A stretch of 64,000 bases of DNA from Branchiostoma floridae (taxonomy: Eukaryota > Chordata > Leptocardii > Amphioxiformes > Branchiostomatidae). Within the stretch, counting starts at the first letter, position 1; each line of letters starts with the position of its first letter. Both the position numbers and the translations under genes were made by a program. Under the pieces are notes generated by a model that did not search any database, was not told the DNA's origin, and was given only the letters and a program-made list of their open reading frames with translations. Below are positions 11,838-22,479 of this stretch, piece after piece. The stretch is from positions 3,051,735 to 3,115,734 of the forward strand of contig NC_049997.1 of assembly GCF_000003815.2 (NCBI RefSeq). The letters run 5' to 3'.

Positions 11838-12251
11838 CTTCAACACAAAATCTTACGCCAACTTTTGGTATCAAACCGTCATGGGACAAGCCAACGTCTA
11901 CGTGCAAAAGAGAGGGAGCTGCAGTGCCGTAAACAGTCGCCTCCAATGTCCACTCGGACGCTGACCTTCGAACTATGACATTGTTTTGAGAGATCTCGCA
12001 AGTGCGTTTGTTGAGTGAGGTGTGTCGGAAAATGAATACAGCTGTGTGTGTTTTTACATCATATTTCAGACGTACTGATGACTATATAATTTCTGTTGAA
12101 ATGTTTACAAGCAATGTATTCTTCAATCGAAAGAATTGCCCCCCCCCCCCCCTTACTTGTAAAATAGGACAATCCGAACGCCCTCGGGTCAATGCCACAA
12201 GGTTATGCAAACAAAAAAAATTGGCGTGTTTGCTGGTGAAACGCTGTAAAA
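11838..12251. promoter_or_regulatory. Putative bidirectional promoter between CYP3-type gene and CYP2-A
   Basis: The two P450 start codons (11837 on minus, 12252 on plus) are only 414 bp apart in head-to-head orientation, so both promoters must lie here unless there are unseen 5' UTR exons. A TATATAA sequence at 12083-12089 is in the right orientation for CYP2-A or works on either strand. A poly-C run of about 14 lies near 12138. Part of the region (about 11945-11985) matches about 36880-36915 upstream of the duplicated CYP2-B. Confidence 0.5.
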
Positions 12252-15240
12252 ATGGAGTCAGCCGTGCCTTTTGTGAGCGGTTTACTCGCCAACCTGACCC
12301 TACAGTCCACCCTGGTTCTCGTCCTGGCCTTCCTGACGACCTACTGGCTCCTGGGCGCAGGTGGTCGGCAGAAGAACCTTCCGCCGGGCCCGAGAGGCCT
12401 GCCCCTGCTCGGCAACCTCCTCAGCTTCCGCCCGAGCCGCTTGTTGTCCAACCTGGCGGCATGGCGGCAGCAGTACGGGGATGTTTTCTGTGTGAGGATC
12501 GCCAACAGGCTGGCTGTCGTGCTCAATGGGTAGGTTTGAAACGTACTTGTACAATGACAGGGCAGGATTGAGGGGGTGGGGGGTCCGGGGACGACAAGAA
12601 CAATGGAACACTGATTGAATGGCACACAACGGCTCATAGCCTAGGTACCATCCTCCGTAGTTACCGCTGGCGTAATCTTTTCCTTTGGTAAACACAGTCA
12701 TATTAGGCCACAGCATATAAATTTTATTGGAAATCAGCGCCCTCCATAATTTTTGTAACGTACATGATGTATAGCGACAGTAAAATAGCACCCAAATGTC
12801 CAAGTACAAATCCTTATTTGGGCCTCCATAATCTCCATCTGTGCATGTGTATTTGCATTCATTCTTCGTTTTATCCCCAAACGGGCTTGTATGCTATAGT
12901 GGCCGCCCACTGGTTTTGAACAGTTGAGGTCTCATACCTCCATTATATTATAGACCGTATCATTGGATTCACTGTTAGAATACCTTCTAAGACCGAATGT
13001 CCAATAGGAAAACACTCTTTCTGGATATGTTTTGCTTTCTATCATAAGCACACTTGTTGGTCGGGAAATTTGAAAAATGTCACCCAAATCTAGCGAAACA
13101 ACAATAATTATCGAATTTCAAACTTATTATCGGCTGACTATGGCGATGTGGGGGAACGAGGTTTAGCACATAGTAAGAACATATCACATGGCAATTTACA
13201 ATATCATATATGTTTCCCTAAGTCTATTCCTAGGCGTAACAATGTTGATAAAGTATACGTAACAATGTTGACTTGTTTCAATTCTAGACACAAGGCTATC
13301 CAGGACGCGCTCGTCAAGCAACCTGAAGTATTTTCCAACCGCCCTCCCGCAGTCGTCGATTCAGCCAATGACCAAGGTAGGTACGGAAGGGAAAGGGATG
13401 GAAAGAAAAGACTGGGTGTAGATGCTATCTCCAAGCAGATCCTACGGTAGCCGATGCTCACTCCTTGGACGGCTACACTCCTTTGCTTTGTCAGCTTTTG
13501 ATAATATCTCATGACACCATAGGATCTGCTTTGAGATTAATGTAGGGAGTATATGTATTTATCGTTAGATCTTTGCACGCTAAGAATCATGCAAAAACGA
13601 AATTACATAAAGCTGTCTGGTAAAACAGTTTTTTTAATACATTTCTCTCCGATTCGGGAGAATTGTGCAAAATATAACAATGCGCGAGTGAAAATATTTC
13701 TTGTATTCGAATTCCACAGGAGTTGTCATGGCCCAGTACGGGGAAGGTTGGAAGGTGAAACGCCGACTAGGTCTGACCGCTCTCCGTCAGTTCGGTATGG
13801 GCAAACGAAGTCTGGAGGGTAAAATCACAGAGGAGGCTCGCGCCGTGTGCGACATCCTTGCGGAAAAAGATGGCGCTGCAACGGACATATCTCTTCTTTT
13901 GTCCAACGGCGTATCTAACGTTATCTGTTCCATGTCGTTCGGTGAGCGATTCGAATATAATGACACGGAGTTCCAGAGGCTCATGCGACTGATGTCAGAG
14001 TTAGTTACGGGATCTGCCATTTCCCGGTTTAACCCCTACGTACGCAAGTTGCCATTTATCAAAAAGGGAGTGGAGAGTCGAATGAAAATGGCCAAAGAGA
14101 TCACTGAATTCATCAAAGCAAAAATCAAAGAACACAAAGACACTTTCGATCCAGCCGACATCCGGGACATTATCGACGTGTATTTGATGGAGACCCAGCA
14201 GCAGATCCCGGATGACGGGGACCGTACCATTACAGAAATGGGGATGATCAACACGATGAGAGATCTATTTATCGCCGGAGCAGAAACTACGGCTACGACC
14301 TTGAAGTGGGGTCTGCTGTATCTGGCGCGCCACCTGGAGGTTCAGCGAAAAGTGCAGGATGAGATCGACCAAGAGTTTGGCTCCAGCCCCCCAACGTTGT
14401 CTCAGCGAGGAAAGCTGCCCTATACCGAGGCCACCATACTAGAAATCCAGCGGATCCGACCTATCGTACCGCTCAGTGTTCCTCATACCACCTCTGCTGC
14501 CACGGTGCTGCACGGCTTCGACATCCCGGCCAACACTTTCGTCATCCCGAACCTGTGGTCCGCCATGATGGATCCGACAGTGGCGCCTGACCCTGAGACC
14601 TTCAACCCGGACAGGTTTCTGGACGAAGATGGAACTCATGTGCGTCCCGAGTGGTTCATTCCATTCTCGCTAGGTGAGTTATTGTTAACACAGTGTTGGC
14701 TAATATTTCCTTGGCACGTAGGTATTTATAATGCAGGCTAATGAGTGCTTAATTTTTTAATAGATTTTTTTTGTCCCAAGCAGGCTAGTGGTCAATAAAT
14801 GACAAATGGGGGGGGGGGGATATATTAAATGAATGGAATGGAGGTAAAAGACAGATAAGTATCAATTGATATGGCTGATATAATTAATATAATTCTAATT
14901 TGACTTGTGATTGGATGGCTCAAATTGAAAACAAGATGGCGGCTGCATGACGTCAAAGTCCAAAATGGCAGCGCCCGATGGTGCTGACGAGAACAATATA
15001 GTTTGGCATCAGTCAAACCTATTGAAATCATTTTTGTCCTCATATCCTTCCCTAGGGCGGCGTCAGTGCCTTGGTGAGCAATTAGCCAAGATGGAACTTT
15101 TCATCTTTCTGACAACCTTGCTGCAGCACTTCACATTCAAATTGCCAGACGGCGCCCCTGCACCATCAATGGACGGCTCCTTGGGTGTTGTTCTTGCGCC
15201 AGACCCCTACCAGATTTGCGCCATTCAAAGAGATAATTAG
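12252..15240 (+). CDS. CYP2-clan cytochrome P450, copy A (complete, 501 aa)
   Basis: Predicted microsomal haem monooxygenase. Exons 12252-12529, 13288-13376, 13720-14673 and 15056-15240 join in phase to 501 codons plus stop, normal for CYP2. Seen: N-terminal membrane anchor (about 10-35), hinge PPGPRGLPLLGN (44-55), WKVKRR (133-138), I-helix AGAETT (308-313), K-helix EIQR (364-367), FNPDRF (417-422) and haem loop FSLGRRQCLG, with the haem-ligand cysteine at residue 445. The haem motif is split by the last intron after FSLG. The large 954-bp exon 3 holds most of the catalytic domain, unlike the 9-exon vertebrate CYP2 layout. Its near-twin CYP2-B lies inverted at 32515-36588 with identical exon lengths (278/89/954/185). 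Substrate unknown. Confidence 0.95.
13431..13537. mobile_element. Short foldback MITE (CAAGCAGATCCTACGG family) in CYP2-A intron 2
   Basis: The inverted ends CAAGCAGATCCTACGGT and ACCATAGGATCTGCTTTG enclose TTTGATAATATCT and GGAC.GCTACACTCC words. A related partial copy occurs near 53418-53475. It is just downstream of exon 2 of CYP2-A. Confidence 0.55.
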
Positions 15241-15391
15241 AACCCAGCGCTGATTCATTTCAAGTTATTATTAGATTACAAAAAAACAATATTTTGTTGA
15301 TAACTAGCGAGGTCAAAGTCTGGCTATTCGGTACAGTGTCGTCACTTGTACACTAATAACAGGTGCAGAATTGACGTATCTAATAAGGAGG

Positions 15392-15397
15392 AATAAA
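15392..15397 (+). terminator. Probable polyadenylation signal of CYP2-A
   Basis: AATAAA lies 152 bp after the CYP2-A stop. The mirrored signal for CYP2-B is at 32341-32346, conserved in the same surrounding sequence. Confidence 0.6.
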
Positions 15398-15399
15398 CA

Positions 15400-17500
15400 A
15401 AGTAAACACTTATTACTTTTTAAAATTAACTTTGACTTTATTCATATTGTAGACGATACAATACATGTGGGTCACAGGCAGCGATTGACGGTGTTGTGAC
15501 CTACACATTAACACATACAGAACATTGATACATCAAGTGCTAGCAATGAATAGATACTGTCTAAAATTACTTTTTTTCCCTATTTCATGAAACCATATTA
15601 ATCCTATTACATTATATATGTATGTAGCCATCCATGGTTAACCGAGTTACTGAGCTAGTGTTTGTAAGTGTACACATGTAGGTGTAGTTTTCAGTGAGTT
15701 TTGATGTTTACGAAGGCCATTGTCGTCTTTTCTCAGTGTGACAGTGTGACAGAGCGTGCACGCCAATGGGAAGGGTCTTCTTCGGACGGAAAGTGAAGCC
15801 GCGCTCTTCTAGTCATTGTGCTTGTCGATAAAGGCCATAAAGAGAAATTCACGGTACAATGAAGACTACTGCCACTTGCTTCTGTGGACCAGTGGTAGAG
15901 CAGCTCTTCAGTGAGTTAAACTACTTCGAGATCACATCCACTTATCCCTTGCCCAATAGGCATGTAGGTTTTGTGTTCTCGTGTGGGCACGGCGAACCAA
16001 AAAGCTGCCCGGATTGCTAAAGACAGAACCGGGTCAGACCAGTGCTCCGGGGCTGAGGAGATTGCATCCTCCTGACGCTCAGACTAGTTTCCCCATCCTG
16101 ATTGCCAGCCTCAGGGAAAGAGGGGGAATTGGTAGGTTTAGGTTTAGAATTATAATATTTCATAACAATATACAAACTGGGGTCCTTTGTGGTCTTTTTC
16201 TTCGACGTATATGCATTGTTCTCCAGGTAGATTTACCGGAGGCGTAAGATATTATCAAAGCTGGCCATGGAGTGTACTACGTACGTAGCCAGCCAAAAGA
16301 AGTGTCCATCAACCACTGGGAATCTGCCCTCACTCAACCAGGGTGGAAATAATACCTACTCAGCAAGCACAAGTTGATTAACAGTTGGATGTTGATAGCC
16401 TTTCTTCTAACCGACTGAGAGATTCTCGTTGGCTTATGGACACTCCTGACGCCGACTACACCCCTTGGACAGGTTTCTGGAGTGGTTCATTCTATTCTCG
16501 CTAGGTGTGTTATTGTCAGAACAACTTGTTGGTTAATTTCCCTACTAGGCCAGCTCGTGCACCGGTTTTTATTTTTGTTCCGGTATCCCCTAAACTATTG
16601 ACTTAAACCATGAAGCAGCGTCCGACACAGAGAGAAAAAGAATGAATGGCAGACTCGCATCCGCAATTTTGTTTTGTTTTGCTTTCATTAGATTGTGAAT
16701 AGCATTTATTGATAATCTGATAGTTATAATATACAAATTTAAATAGCAATTGTGACTGTGTGGCATACACTGGAAGTTATGTGCAAGTACAGCCTTTTGT
16801 CGTCAGTGTTTAAGCTGCCACAGAATGAGGTCAGACCAGTGCTCCGGGGCTGAGGAGATTGCATCCTCCTGACGCTCAGACTATTAAGTTCTCACATCCT
16901 GGTTTCCAGCCTCAAAGGAAGAGGGGGAATTGACTGGTTAGAATTTCTCTGAATCATAATATTTCATGACGAGAAAGCGATGCGAACAGAGGGTCCTTTC
17001 GGTCTTTTACTTTGGAGTATATGCAAAGGATAGATGATAGAATTGGTCGTTGCATGCAAAAAAAGGATATTGCAATATTTGTGACTTTGTGAATGTAATT
17101 CTTGTAAGCAGTTTCATGGCTGATGTAGGCTATGACAAGAGTTAACATGGTCACGGAACATGTCGACAAAAGAGCCAAAAAGTATAATAAGATTTTAAAT
17201 ATTATATGTACATTACCAAAGATTATTTCTGTAGACTTACAACAATCTATGGGCAATTGTTATACCGAATACATCAAAGCAATTGAACAGCATAAATATG
17301 CACAATATAATTACAATGTATGCATAACAAAAGAAAAGGCAGAGGTATATACATTCTAGAGTTCACTCAAATCATGTGCATTGAATACTGGCAACCTCAT
17401 CAAATAATAAGTCAGTGGATCTTTAAAAATTCTCTTAAGTGAAATCTAGTTCTACAAAAAGGTTTATAGACAGTTTTCAACAACACCAACATTTCCTTCG
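15400..17500. other. Left-arm spacer between CYP2-A and LRR-A, homologous to the right-arm spacer
   Basis: No intact gene is seen. This is the mirror of about 29390-32340. The block reading GTCAGACCAGTGCTCCGGGG (with GAGGAGATTGCATCCTCCTG) occurs twice, at about 16033 and 16831. The mirrored block is also doubled on the right, at about 29925 and 31370. This shows a tandem duplication that preceded the large inversion. One unit of the right arm's 59-bp minisatellite is present at about 15966-16020. Confidence 0.7.
16466..16552 (+). pseudogene. CYP2 exon-3 end relic (left arm)
   Basis: GACAGGTTTCTGGA runs directly into GAGTGGTTCATTC and TTCTCGCTAG, then the exon-3 donor region (TGTGTTATTGTCA). 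It matches the 3' end of CYP2 exon 3 and the start of intron 3, with about 27 bp deleted inside the coding part. A longer version of the same relic lies in the mirrored position at about 30655-30775. Confidence 0.75.
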
Positions 17501-17522
17501 CACTCACTCCCAAAAGCAATAT

Positions 17523-20060
17523 TTACCACAATATAGTGCTGTGTGGTGTGTTACGGGTTCCCTCCCCTGATGGTATCTCCCATGGCCAGTAGGTGTTAGG
17601 CAGTGTGACAAGGGGGAGGGACGAACGCCGTAGTGGTGTGTTACGGGTTCCCTCCCCTGATGGTATCTCCCATGGCCAGTAAGTGTTAGGTAGTATGACA
17701 AGGGGGAGGGACGAACGCCTTGGTGTGTTACGGGTTCCCTCCCCTGTTGGTATCTCCCATGGCCAGTAAGTGTTAGGTAGTGTGACAAGGGGGAGGGACG
17801 AACGCCGTGGTGTGTTACGGGTTCCCTCCCCTGATGGTACCTCCCATGGCCAGTAGGAGTTAGGTTGTGTGACAAGGGGGAGGGACGCACGTAGTGATGT
17901 GTTATGGGTTCCCTCCCATTGCCAGTAGGTATCAGGGCTTCCGTAAGTAGTGACACAGCTGTGATGTCGGACTTCTCTAGGCCTTGCGTACATACCAGGA
18001 AGTCTGTCAGTTGTAGAATGGACACCGCTCCTATCATATATTCTTCTATTCTGCCGGGTCTTTGTGACTGTTGGAAGCGATGGTTCTGCAGCAGCAGCGT
18101 AGGGAGTGATAGGATAATCATCAAGACTGTCATGGTCTGCTGCCCTGGTAGGATGGAGGGATGAAGGCAACGACCAACGGGACAATTTAACGTCTAGTCG
18201 TTCACGTCTTCTCGTAGGGAGTGTGAAAGTCTTCTCAAAACGCGCTGATTTTGCATCGGCATTGTCTGTAACCTCCCAGTATAAGCGAGACAGAGGCCGC
18301 TGAGCAAGAGCTATGTGATCTGGAATCTCTGCGTATGTGTGTGGGAGGGCAGGTAGAGGACGCTGCGCAGCAGCAAGATGGTCTGGAATCTCTGAGTAGC
18401 TGTTTGAGGCGTACGAGACTGTACAAAGACCTGCTGGTAGTGTTCTACACGAGGCAAGACCGGGTGGATCAACGGTGACCTCTGCACCCTTCTGTCTTCT
18501 CTTCAGCAGGCAACCTATAGCTACAAGGATCAACACGAACAGAATCCCCACTACAACGCCTATGTAGACAACTATGGGTCTCAGAACACCCTGTGATTCC
18601 GACGAGTCTTGTTCAGGGTTGGTCCGGAGAGTGCGGGCCTGTGGCGGAGACATGGATGCCATTGTGGTCTGGTTCTCCGATCTGTACCCTTCTGTAGTAT
18701 TACGTGGAGTTTGGGGCTTAGATGTTGGGATGCCTACTACATGTAAGTCAGCGTTGCTTCCAGGGCATGGAGTTGGAGTCTTCCTTGGGGCTAGGGGGAT
18801 GGTAAAGAGCAAGGGTGGATCGTGTGTGGAGATCAAAACGCAGGTTATATTCTTAGTGTTTATGTGGGCGGTCCCTGTGTAGGTACTGTTGTTTAGGATG
18901 CCTGAATCAGTGATACTGGCTGTGTTTGTGTCTTGGCTGTGTTGGGGGTTGAAGAGCACCATTGCTACAGATGTATTCCCTGCTCCCATAGACACCAGTT
19001 GAAAGGTCGAGTTACCCTTCAAGTCGACATTAACGCCCATGTTGCGTTCCCACACCTGCCGGCACCGGTCTGTGGTCTTCTTAGCCAGTTCATCATCGGT
19101 GAGAACAACAACAAAGGGTGGCCGAACGGAGAGTGTGCGTTCGTCAATAGTCCATATATCTCCTGCTGGGTGATATTTCCGCTCCAGACGCCTCTCGAGT
19201 CTTCCTTGATCCGTTGTGACGCTGAATGAGATAATGTTAACATAAACGTCCAGGTTCCATGTCATACTCTGTGAAACTACACCACTAATCGTCATCAAAC
19301 CGTCTCCGCCCAGTGAGAAGATGGAGTAGTCCTCCGTCCTCCACAAGGTCTCCCTTCCAAGACAAGACAGGTGATTTCCTTCCAGGAGCAGATGATTGAG
19401 AGGCATGTTGTGAAATACACCTGGAGGAAGGTGCGTTATCTTATTCTCATCTAAGTTCAGCTCCGTCAGTTTGTTCAGACCGTGGGACCAGGCAGGGTCT
19501 ATGTGCTGTAAGTGGTTACCCTCCAGGCTCAGCGTCAGAAGGTTTGTCAAGTCCTCAAAACATTCCGGGTCGATCTCTGATATTCTGTTGTAGGTCAGTC
19601 TCAGCGCAATAAGCCCTGTCAAGCCAGCAAACCAGCTCCGTTTGACACGTGTCAGTTTGTTGGAATTCACGCCCAAAATATTCAGGCGTCTAAACCCACT
19701 AAAGGTACCCCCCTCTACGTCTACGATCCCACCTTCCACCAAGACTAAGTTTTCCACTACAGAGTGGTTAAAGGCCGATAGCTTCTTTGCTGACAGGAGA
19801 CCGAAGGGGTGTCCCCTTATTGCGAGATTTGGCGCTACCCTTATTACACATGGTTCTACTGGGACAGGTGCACCAGTGACAATGACGTTTGTATCCTGAC
19901 ATAAGATACAGGTTGTTGTTATCCCCATCATGGCCTGACCACGCACACAGTCATTCCAGCCTTCTAGAGTACAGAGAGGGGTGCACAGGCTAGCTGAGGC
20001 TGCGGCGGTAGTCACCAGGGTCAGAAAAACCAACATGGCGATTCTCGTTCGAAGAGCCAT
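17523..20060 (-). CDS. LRR-A: intronless leucine-rich-repeat single-pass membrane protein (845 aa)
   Basis: Predicted type I cell-surface receptor of unknown ligand. Seen: signal peptide (1-23); Cys-rich N-terminal cap (26-71); about six LRRs (101-235, with the LxxLxLxxN pattern, e.g. LTELNLDENKI); an ectodomain with several N-glycosylation sites (NHS, NTS, NST, NIT); a hydrophobic transmembrane segment (about 496-519) followed by KRRQK. The tail has YSEIPDH (Y555), YAEIPDH (Y576), the SH3-ligand-like RPLPALP (567-573), and C-terminal tandem repeats of 29-30 aa (TYWPWEIP...GEGTRNTP..SSLPLV) from about residue 707. The single exon may be retrogene-like or typical of this family. Its paralogue LRR-B (26404-29388) is an inverted copy. 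The start follows TAG and begins the signal peptide. A cysteine in the LRR C-cap of LRR-B (GVCPQ) is replaced here (GVVSQ). Confidence 0.9.
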   Translation of the reverse strand: MALRTRIAMLVFLTLVTTAAASASLCTPLCTLEGWNDCVRGQAMMGITTTCILCQDTNVIVTGAPVPVEPCVIRVAPNLAIRGHPFGLLSAKKLSAFNHSVVENLVLVEGGIVDVEGGTFSGFRRLNILGVNSNKLTRVKRSWFAGLTGLIALRLTYNRISEIDPECFEDLTNLLTLSLEGNHLQHIDPAWSHGLNKLTELNLDENKITHLPPGVFHNMPLNHLLLEGNHLSCLGRETLWRTEDYSIFSLGGDGLMTISGVVSQSMTWNLDVYVNIISFSVTTDQGRLERRLERKYHPAGDIWTIDERTLSVRPPFVVVLTDDELAKKTTDRCRQVWERNMGVNVDLKGNSTFQLVSMGAGNTSVAMVLFNPQHSQDTNTASITDSGILNNSTYTGTAHINTKNITCVLISTHDPPLLFTIPLAPRKTPTPCPGSNADLHVVGIPTSKPQTPRNTTEGYRSENQTTMASMSPPQARTLRTNPEQDSSESQGVLRPIVVYIGVVVGILFVLILVAIGCLLKRRQKGAEVTVDPPGLASCRTLPAGLCTVSYASNSYSEIPDHLAAAQRPLPALPHTYAEIPDHIALAQRPLSRLYWEVTDNADAKSARFEKTFTLPTRRRERLDVKLSRWSLPSSLHPTRAADHDSLDDYPITPYAAAAEPSLPTVTKTRQNRRIYDRSGVHSTTDRLPGMYARPREVRHHSCVTTYGSPDTYWQWEGTHNTSLRASLPLVTQPNSYWPWEVPSGEGTRNTPRRSSLPLVTLPNTYWPWEIPTGEGTRNTPRRSSLPLVILPNTYWPWEIPSGEGTRNTPLRRSSLPLVTLPNTYWPWEIPSGEGTRNTPHSTILW
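17535..17945 (-). repeat. 87/90-bp coding tandem array in LRR-A (about 5 units)
   Basis: CATGGCCAGTA lies at 17581, 17671, 17758 and 17845, with a degenerate unit at about 17917. Spacings are 90, 87, 87 and 72 bp, all multiples of three. LRR-A reads it as YWPWEIP-type repeats. A second frame is also open through the array (part of a 209-codon frame at 17504-18133, minus strand) and equals the frame used by LRR-B. Confidence 0.9.
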
Positions 20061-20576
20061 CTATTACAAGAATTCAGAGAAAAGTACCAACGAGTTTTCT
20101 ATATTTGGGGCTCAGTAAAGCTTGTTGACAGCCGAACGGGTGTGCACAGGCTTTTCTTGTCTCCACTTGCTCTTTATGGGAAGAACCTGCATAATAAAAT
20201 ATGAAACGTGGTCATTCCTTACTGTGTATCTCCTCTATTGTCGAACACGTTTCGGACAAAATCGCTGCTAGCGGCGTGGCAAGTTTCCGTCTCGTAAGCG
20301 GCAGTCGCCTTTTCGAATGATCGTCGCCATATCGCTGATCGGTCTATATCATATTTAAGCGTTTCATAACGTTTCGGGATGGCTGACAAGACGCAATAAC
20401 TCACATAAAGCATAATTTTGAATGCACGTTCACGAAAGTATTGTGATGAATAATAAAAAAAAGTACAAAAAAAGAAAGTACATCAAGTCGGGTTTGAACT
20501 ACACCAAGGAGCATTACGGTATGGGCAAAGCTTGTGCTAATACACATAAAAAGAGCGTGCTAATATAAGGTGGGGT

Positions 20577-21475
20577 CACACATGCGTATATATTCAAGTC
20601 CGTTTGAGGTGCGTATGAAGCTCTTAGTCTCTACCAGGTTCCACAGGTCGCGGGAAAATAGTACAAATTGGACAAATATAGATACATAACGTGCCAGATG
20701 AGTTAGCTGACCGAGAAGTATGGTTAGCGACCCAACTAACACGTCTACAAGATATATTTATACAGGAGTGGTTTAGTTGTATAAAAAGCAATTCAAAACT
20801 GTCTTTTCTTAACAAATCGAAAAAGTGTTATGAACAAGAGACGAACCTTAATGATATATATAACTTTGAAATTCGTAAAGCGATAACCCAGTTAAGAATC
20901 AGATCAGCAGTCATAAATTGAATATAGAAACAGGTAGATATCATAATGTAGCCCCTGACCAAGGTTTTGCCCATTCTGTCCAAAGCAAATTGAAGATGAA
21001 TTTCACTTTGTCATGATGTGCAGTAGGTACAATGTTTCACGTAATGAGTTATTCACATTCCTCGAATCAAGTACAACAGATTTTAAGAGACTCAATGCCA
21101 CAGGCAGATTTGATTATATATTCAGATGTGACAACTCCCACAATGCTAAAATAGGTAAATATATAAAAGATTGTTTTGTCATAAGAAAAAATGCCGAAAC
21201 TCATAATTAGCCCCACTCGATTGTAGTACAATGTTTTAGGCTAGCTCTCATTGTTTTAGAAATAACTTCATTCTATATTCATAATCTGCATATGTACTAT
21301 GTTTAATACTTGCTTTAGTAATTAGGATGATAAGTTTGTTTCTTCTTTCTTTTGCCATACATTGTACCGCAAGTTCTTCATGCTACCTGTTTACGTTTGT
21401 CCAATTGCTATTATTTTTCCAACGACCTGTGGGGCCAGTTGGAGGCAAATACTCCCATGCGCGCCTTCACACGGC
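20577..21475. mobile_element. MITE (AAAGGTGGG family) copy 2, interrupted by a LINE fragment
   Basis: 20577-20760 matches 11181-11370 closely (AAGGTGGGGTCACACATGCG through AGTATGGTTAGC). About 21380-21475 matches 11375-11460 (ACCTGTTTACGTTTGTCC, ATACTCCCATGCGCGCC). The roughly 620 bp between them is LINE-derived. This nested insertion is absent from the right arm of the inverted duplication. Confidence 0.65.
20757..21210 (+). pseudogene. Non-LTR retrotransposon (LINE) reverse-transcriptase C-terminal fragment, decayed
   Basis: The translation, with one interruption near 20920-21000, reads IRKAITQLRIRSA, then LNIETGRY, CPFCP-like, IEDEFHFVMMCSRY and AKIGKYIKDCF. This is the order typical of the end of LINE ORF2: RxxL..E.GRY, C..C, EDExHFLxxCxxY, then the final helix. 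Stops and a frame change show it is dead. Confidence 0.65.
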
Positions 21476-21863
21476 GACGACCATTTGTAAGATGAAGGCC
21501 GTTTACGAGAAGTACATGTAGCCCTGGTCATGGCAGTTCCGAAGAAGACTTCCGACCGATACAACATAATGTGCTTGTGTACGAAAAAACAACTTTGGAT
21601 GTCAAAAAGTACTCAATCGTGAATATATAGAATTTTAATCAACGTCTTCTTTAATGGTGCAAAAAAGTTTAATTCGATTGAATTATGTGTTCAAGGATGA
21701 ATTCCTTTCACTGTAAACTTTCACTGTAAGACTAGGAATGTCTGTCGTTTCTGACAAAACGACTAGATCTACCACCTTTAAATTCTAATTTCTATTGTCA
21801 GACCATTACTATACACAGTTTTCTCACTCACCTTTGCCACACTACTGACAGTGTATCAATATA

Positions 21864-22438
21864 CGAGAGGCGTTCAATAAGTAATAACTCTGACTCATTT
21901 CCCATAGCAGGAAATTAATGAAACTTGGCACAGTTATTAGTCTTTCTCTTCATAGGAACCACCCAGAGTTATGCATTTCTCCCATCGTTTGATGCAGCTC
22001 TGGACACCGTTTTTTGTAGGACACCCCAGGTTGGTCCTCCAACAGATGCCTCATCAATGGCAGAAGAGGAACGACCAGGTCTGGGAGCTGTTTCCACAGA
22101 CTTCCGGCCATGTTTGAATTCAGGATGCCAGCGTTTTACAAGGTGATATGATTGGGCATCATCACCATAAGTTTCTTTCATTTCATCAAAAGTCTCCTTT
22201 GGTGTGCGTCCTTTCAAATACAAAAACCGGATCACTGCGCGACACTCAACTGGCTCCATTTCACACCTGGTCCATTTCACACCTAACTCAGTTCAAACAC
22301 CAGTAAATCGGAAACCACAATTAGTTCAGAGCTGTTTTTTGCAACATAATCTAAAGAGATATGAATCATTACATGTGCAAATTTTCAGATCAGACAACTG
22401 GAAGTGGGTCAGAGTTATTACTTATTGAACGCCCCTCG
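21864..22438 (-). mobile_element. Mariner-like internal-deletion derivative with TA target duplication
   Basis: The roughly 33-bp inverted termini (CGAGAGGCGTTCAATAAGTA at the left, TACTTATTGAACGCCCCTCG at the right) are flanked by TA at 21862-21863 and 22439-22440. The 575-bp body encodes, on the minus strand (22280-21969), a 103-codon frame resembling the N-terminal helix-turn-helix of mariner transposases: ECRAVIRFLYLKGRTP, VKRWHPEFKHGRKS and PRPGRSS. The catalytic DD(D/E) domain is absent, so it is non-autonomous. It is not in the right arm, so it probably inserted after the duplication. Confidence 0.85.
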
Positions 22439-22479
22439 TAACTACTAACACACAATAATACAAACATTTTAGACACCCC

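Noticed and set aside
12002..12809. 189- and 169-codon frames overlapping CYP2-A exon 1
   Set aside because: Shadow frames of the GC-rich coding exon. Only the frame starting at 12252 has P450 motifs and correct splicing.
15885..15950. Possible tRNA (CCAGTGGTAGAGCAGC..TTCGAGATC)
   Set aside because: A-box-like and B-box-like words are present in both arms, but the stems do not form. At most an old SINE head.
20757..21210. Treating the frames at 20.7-21.2 kb as host genes
   Set aside because: The residue pattern and order match the end of a LINE reverse transcriptase and are interrupted by stops.
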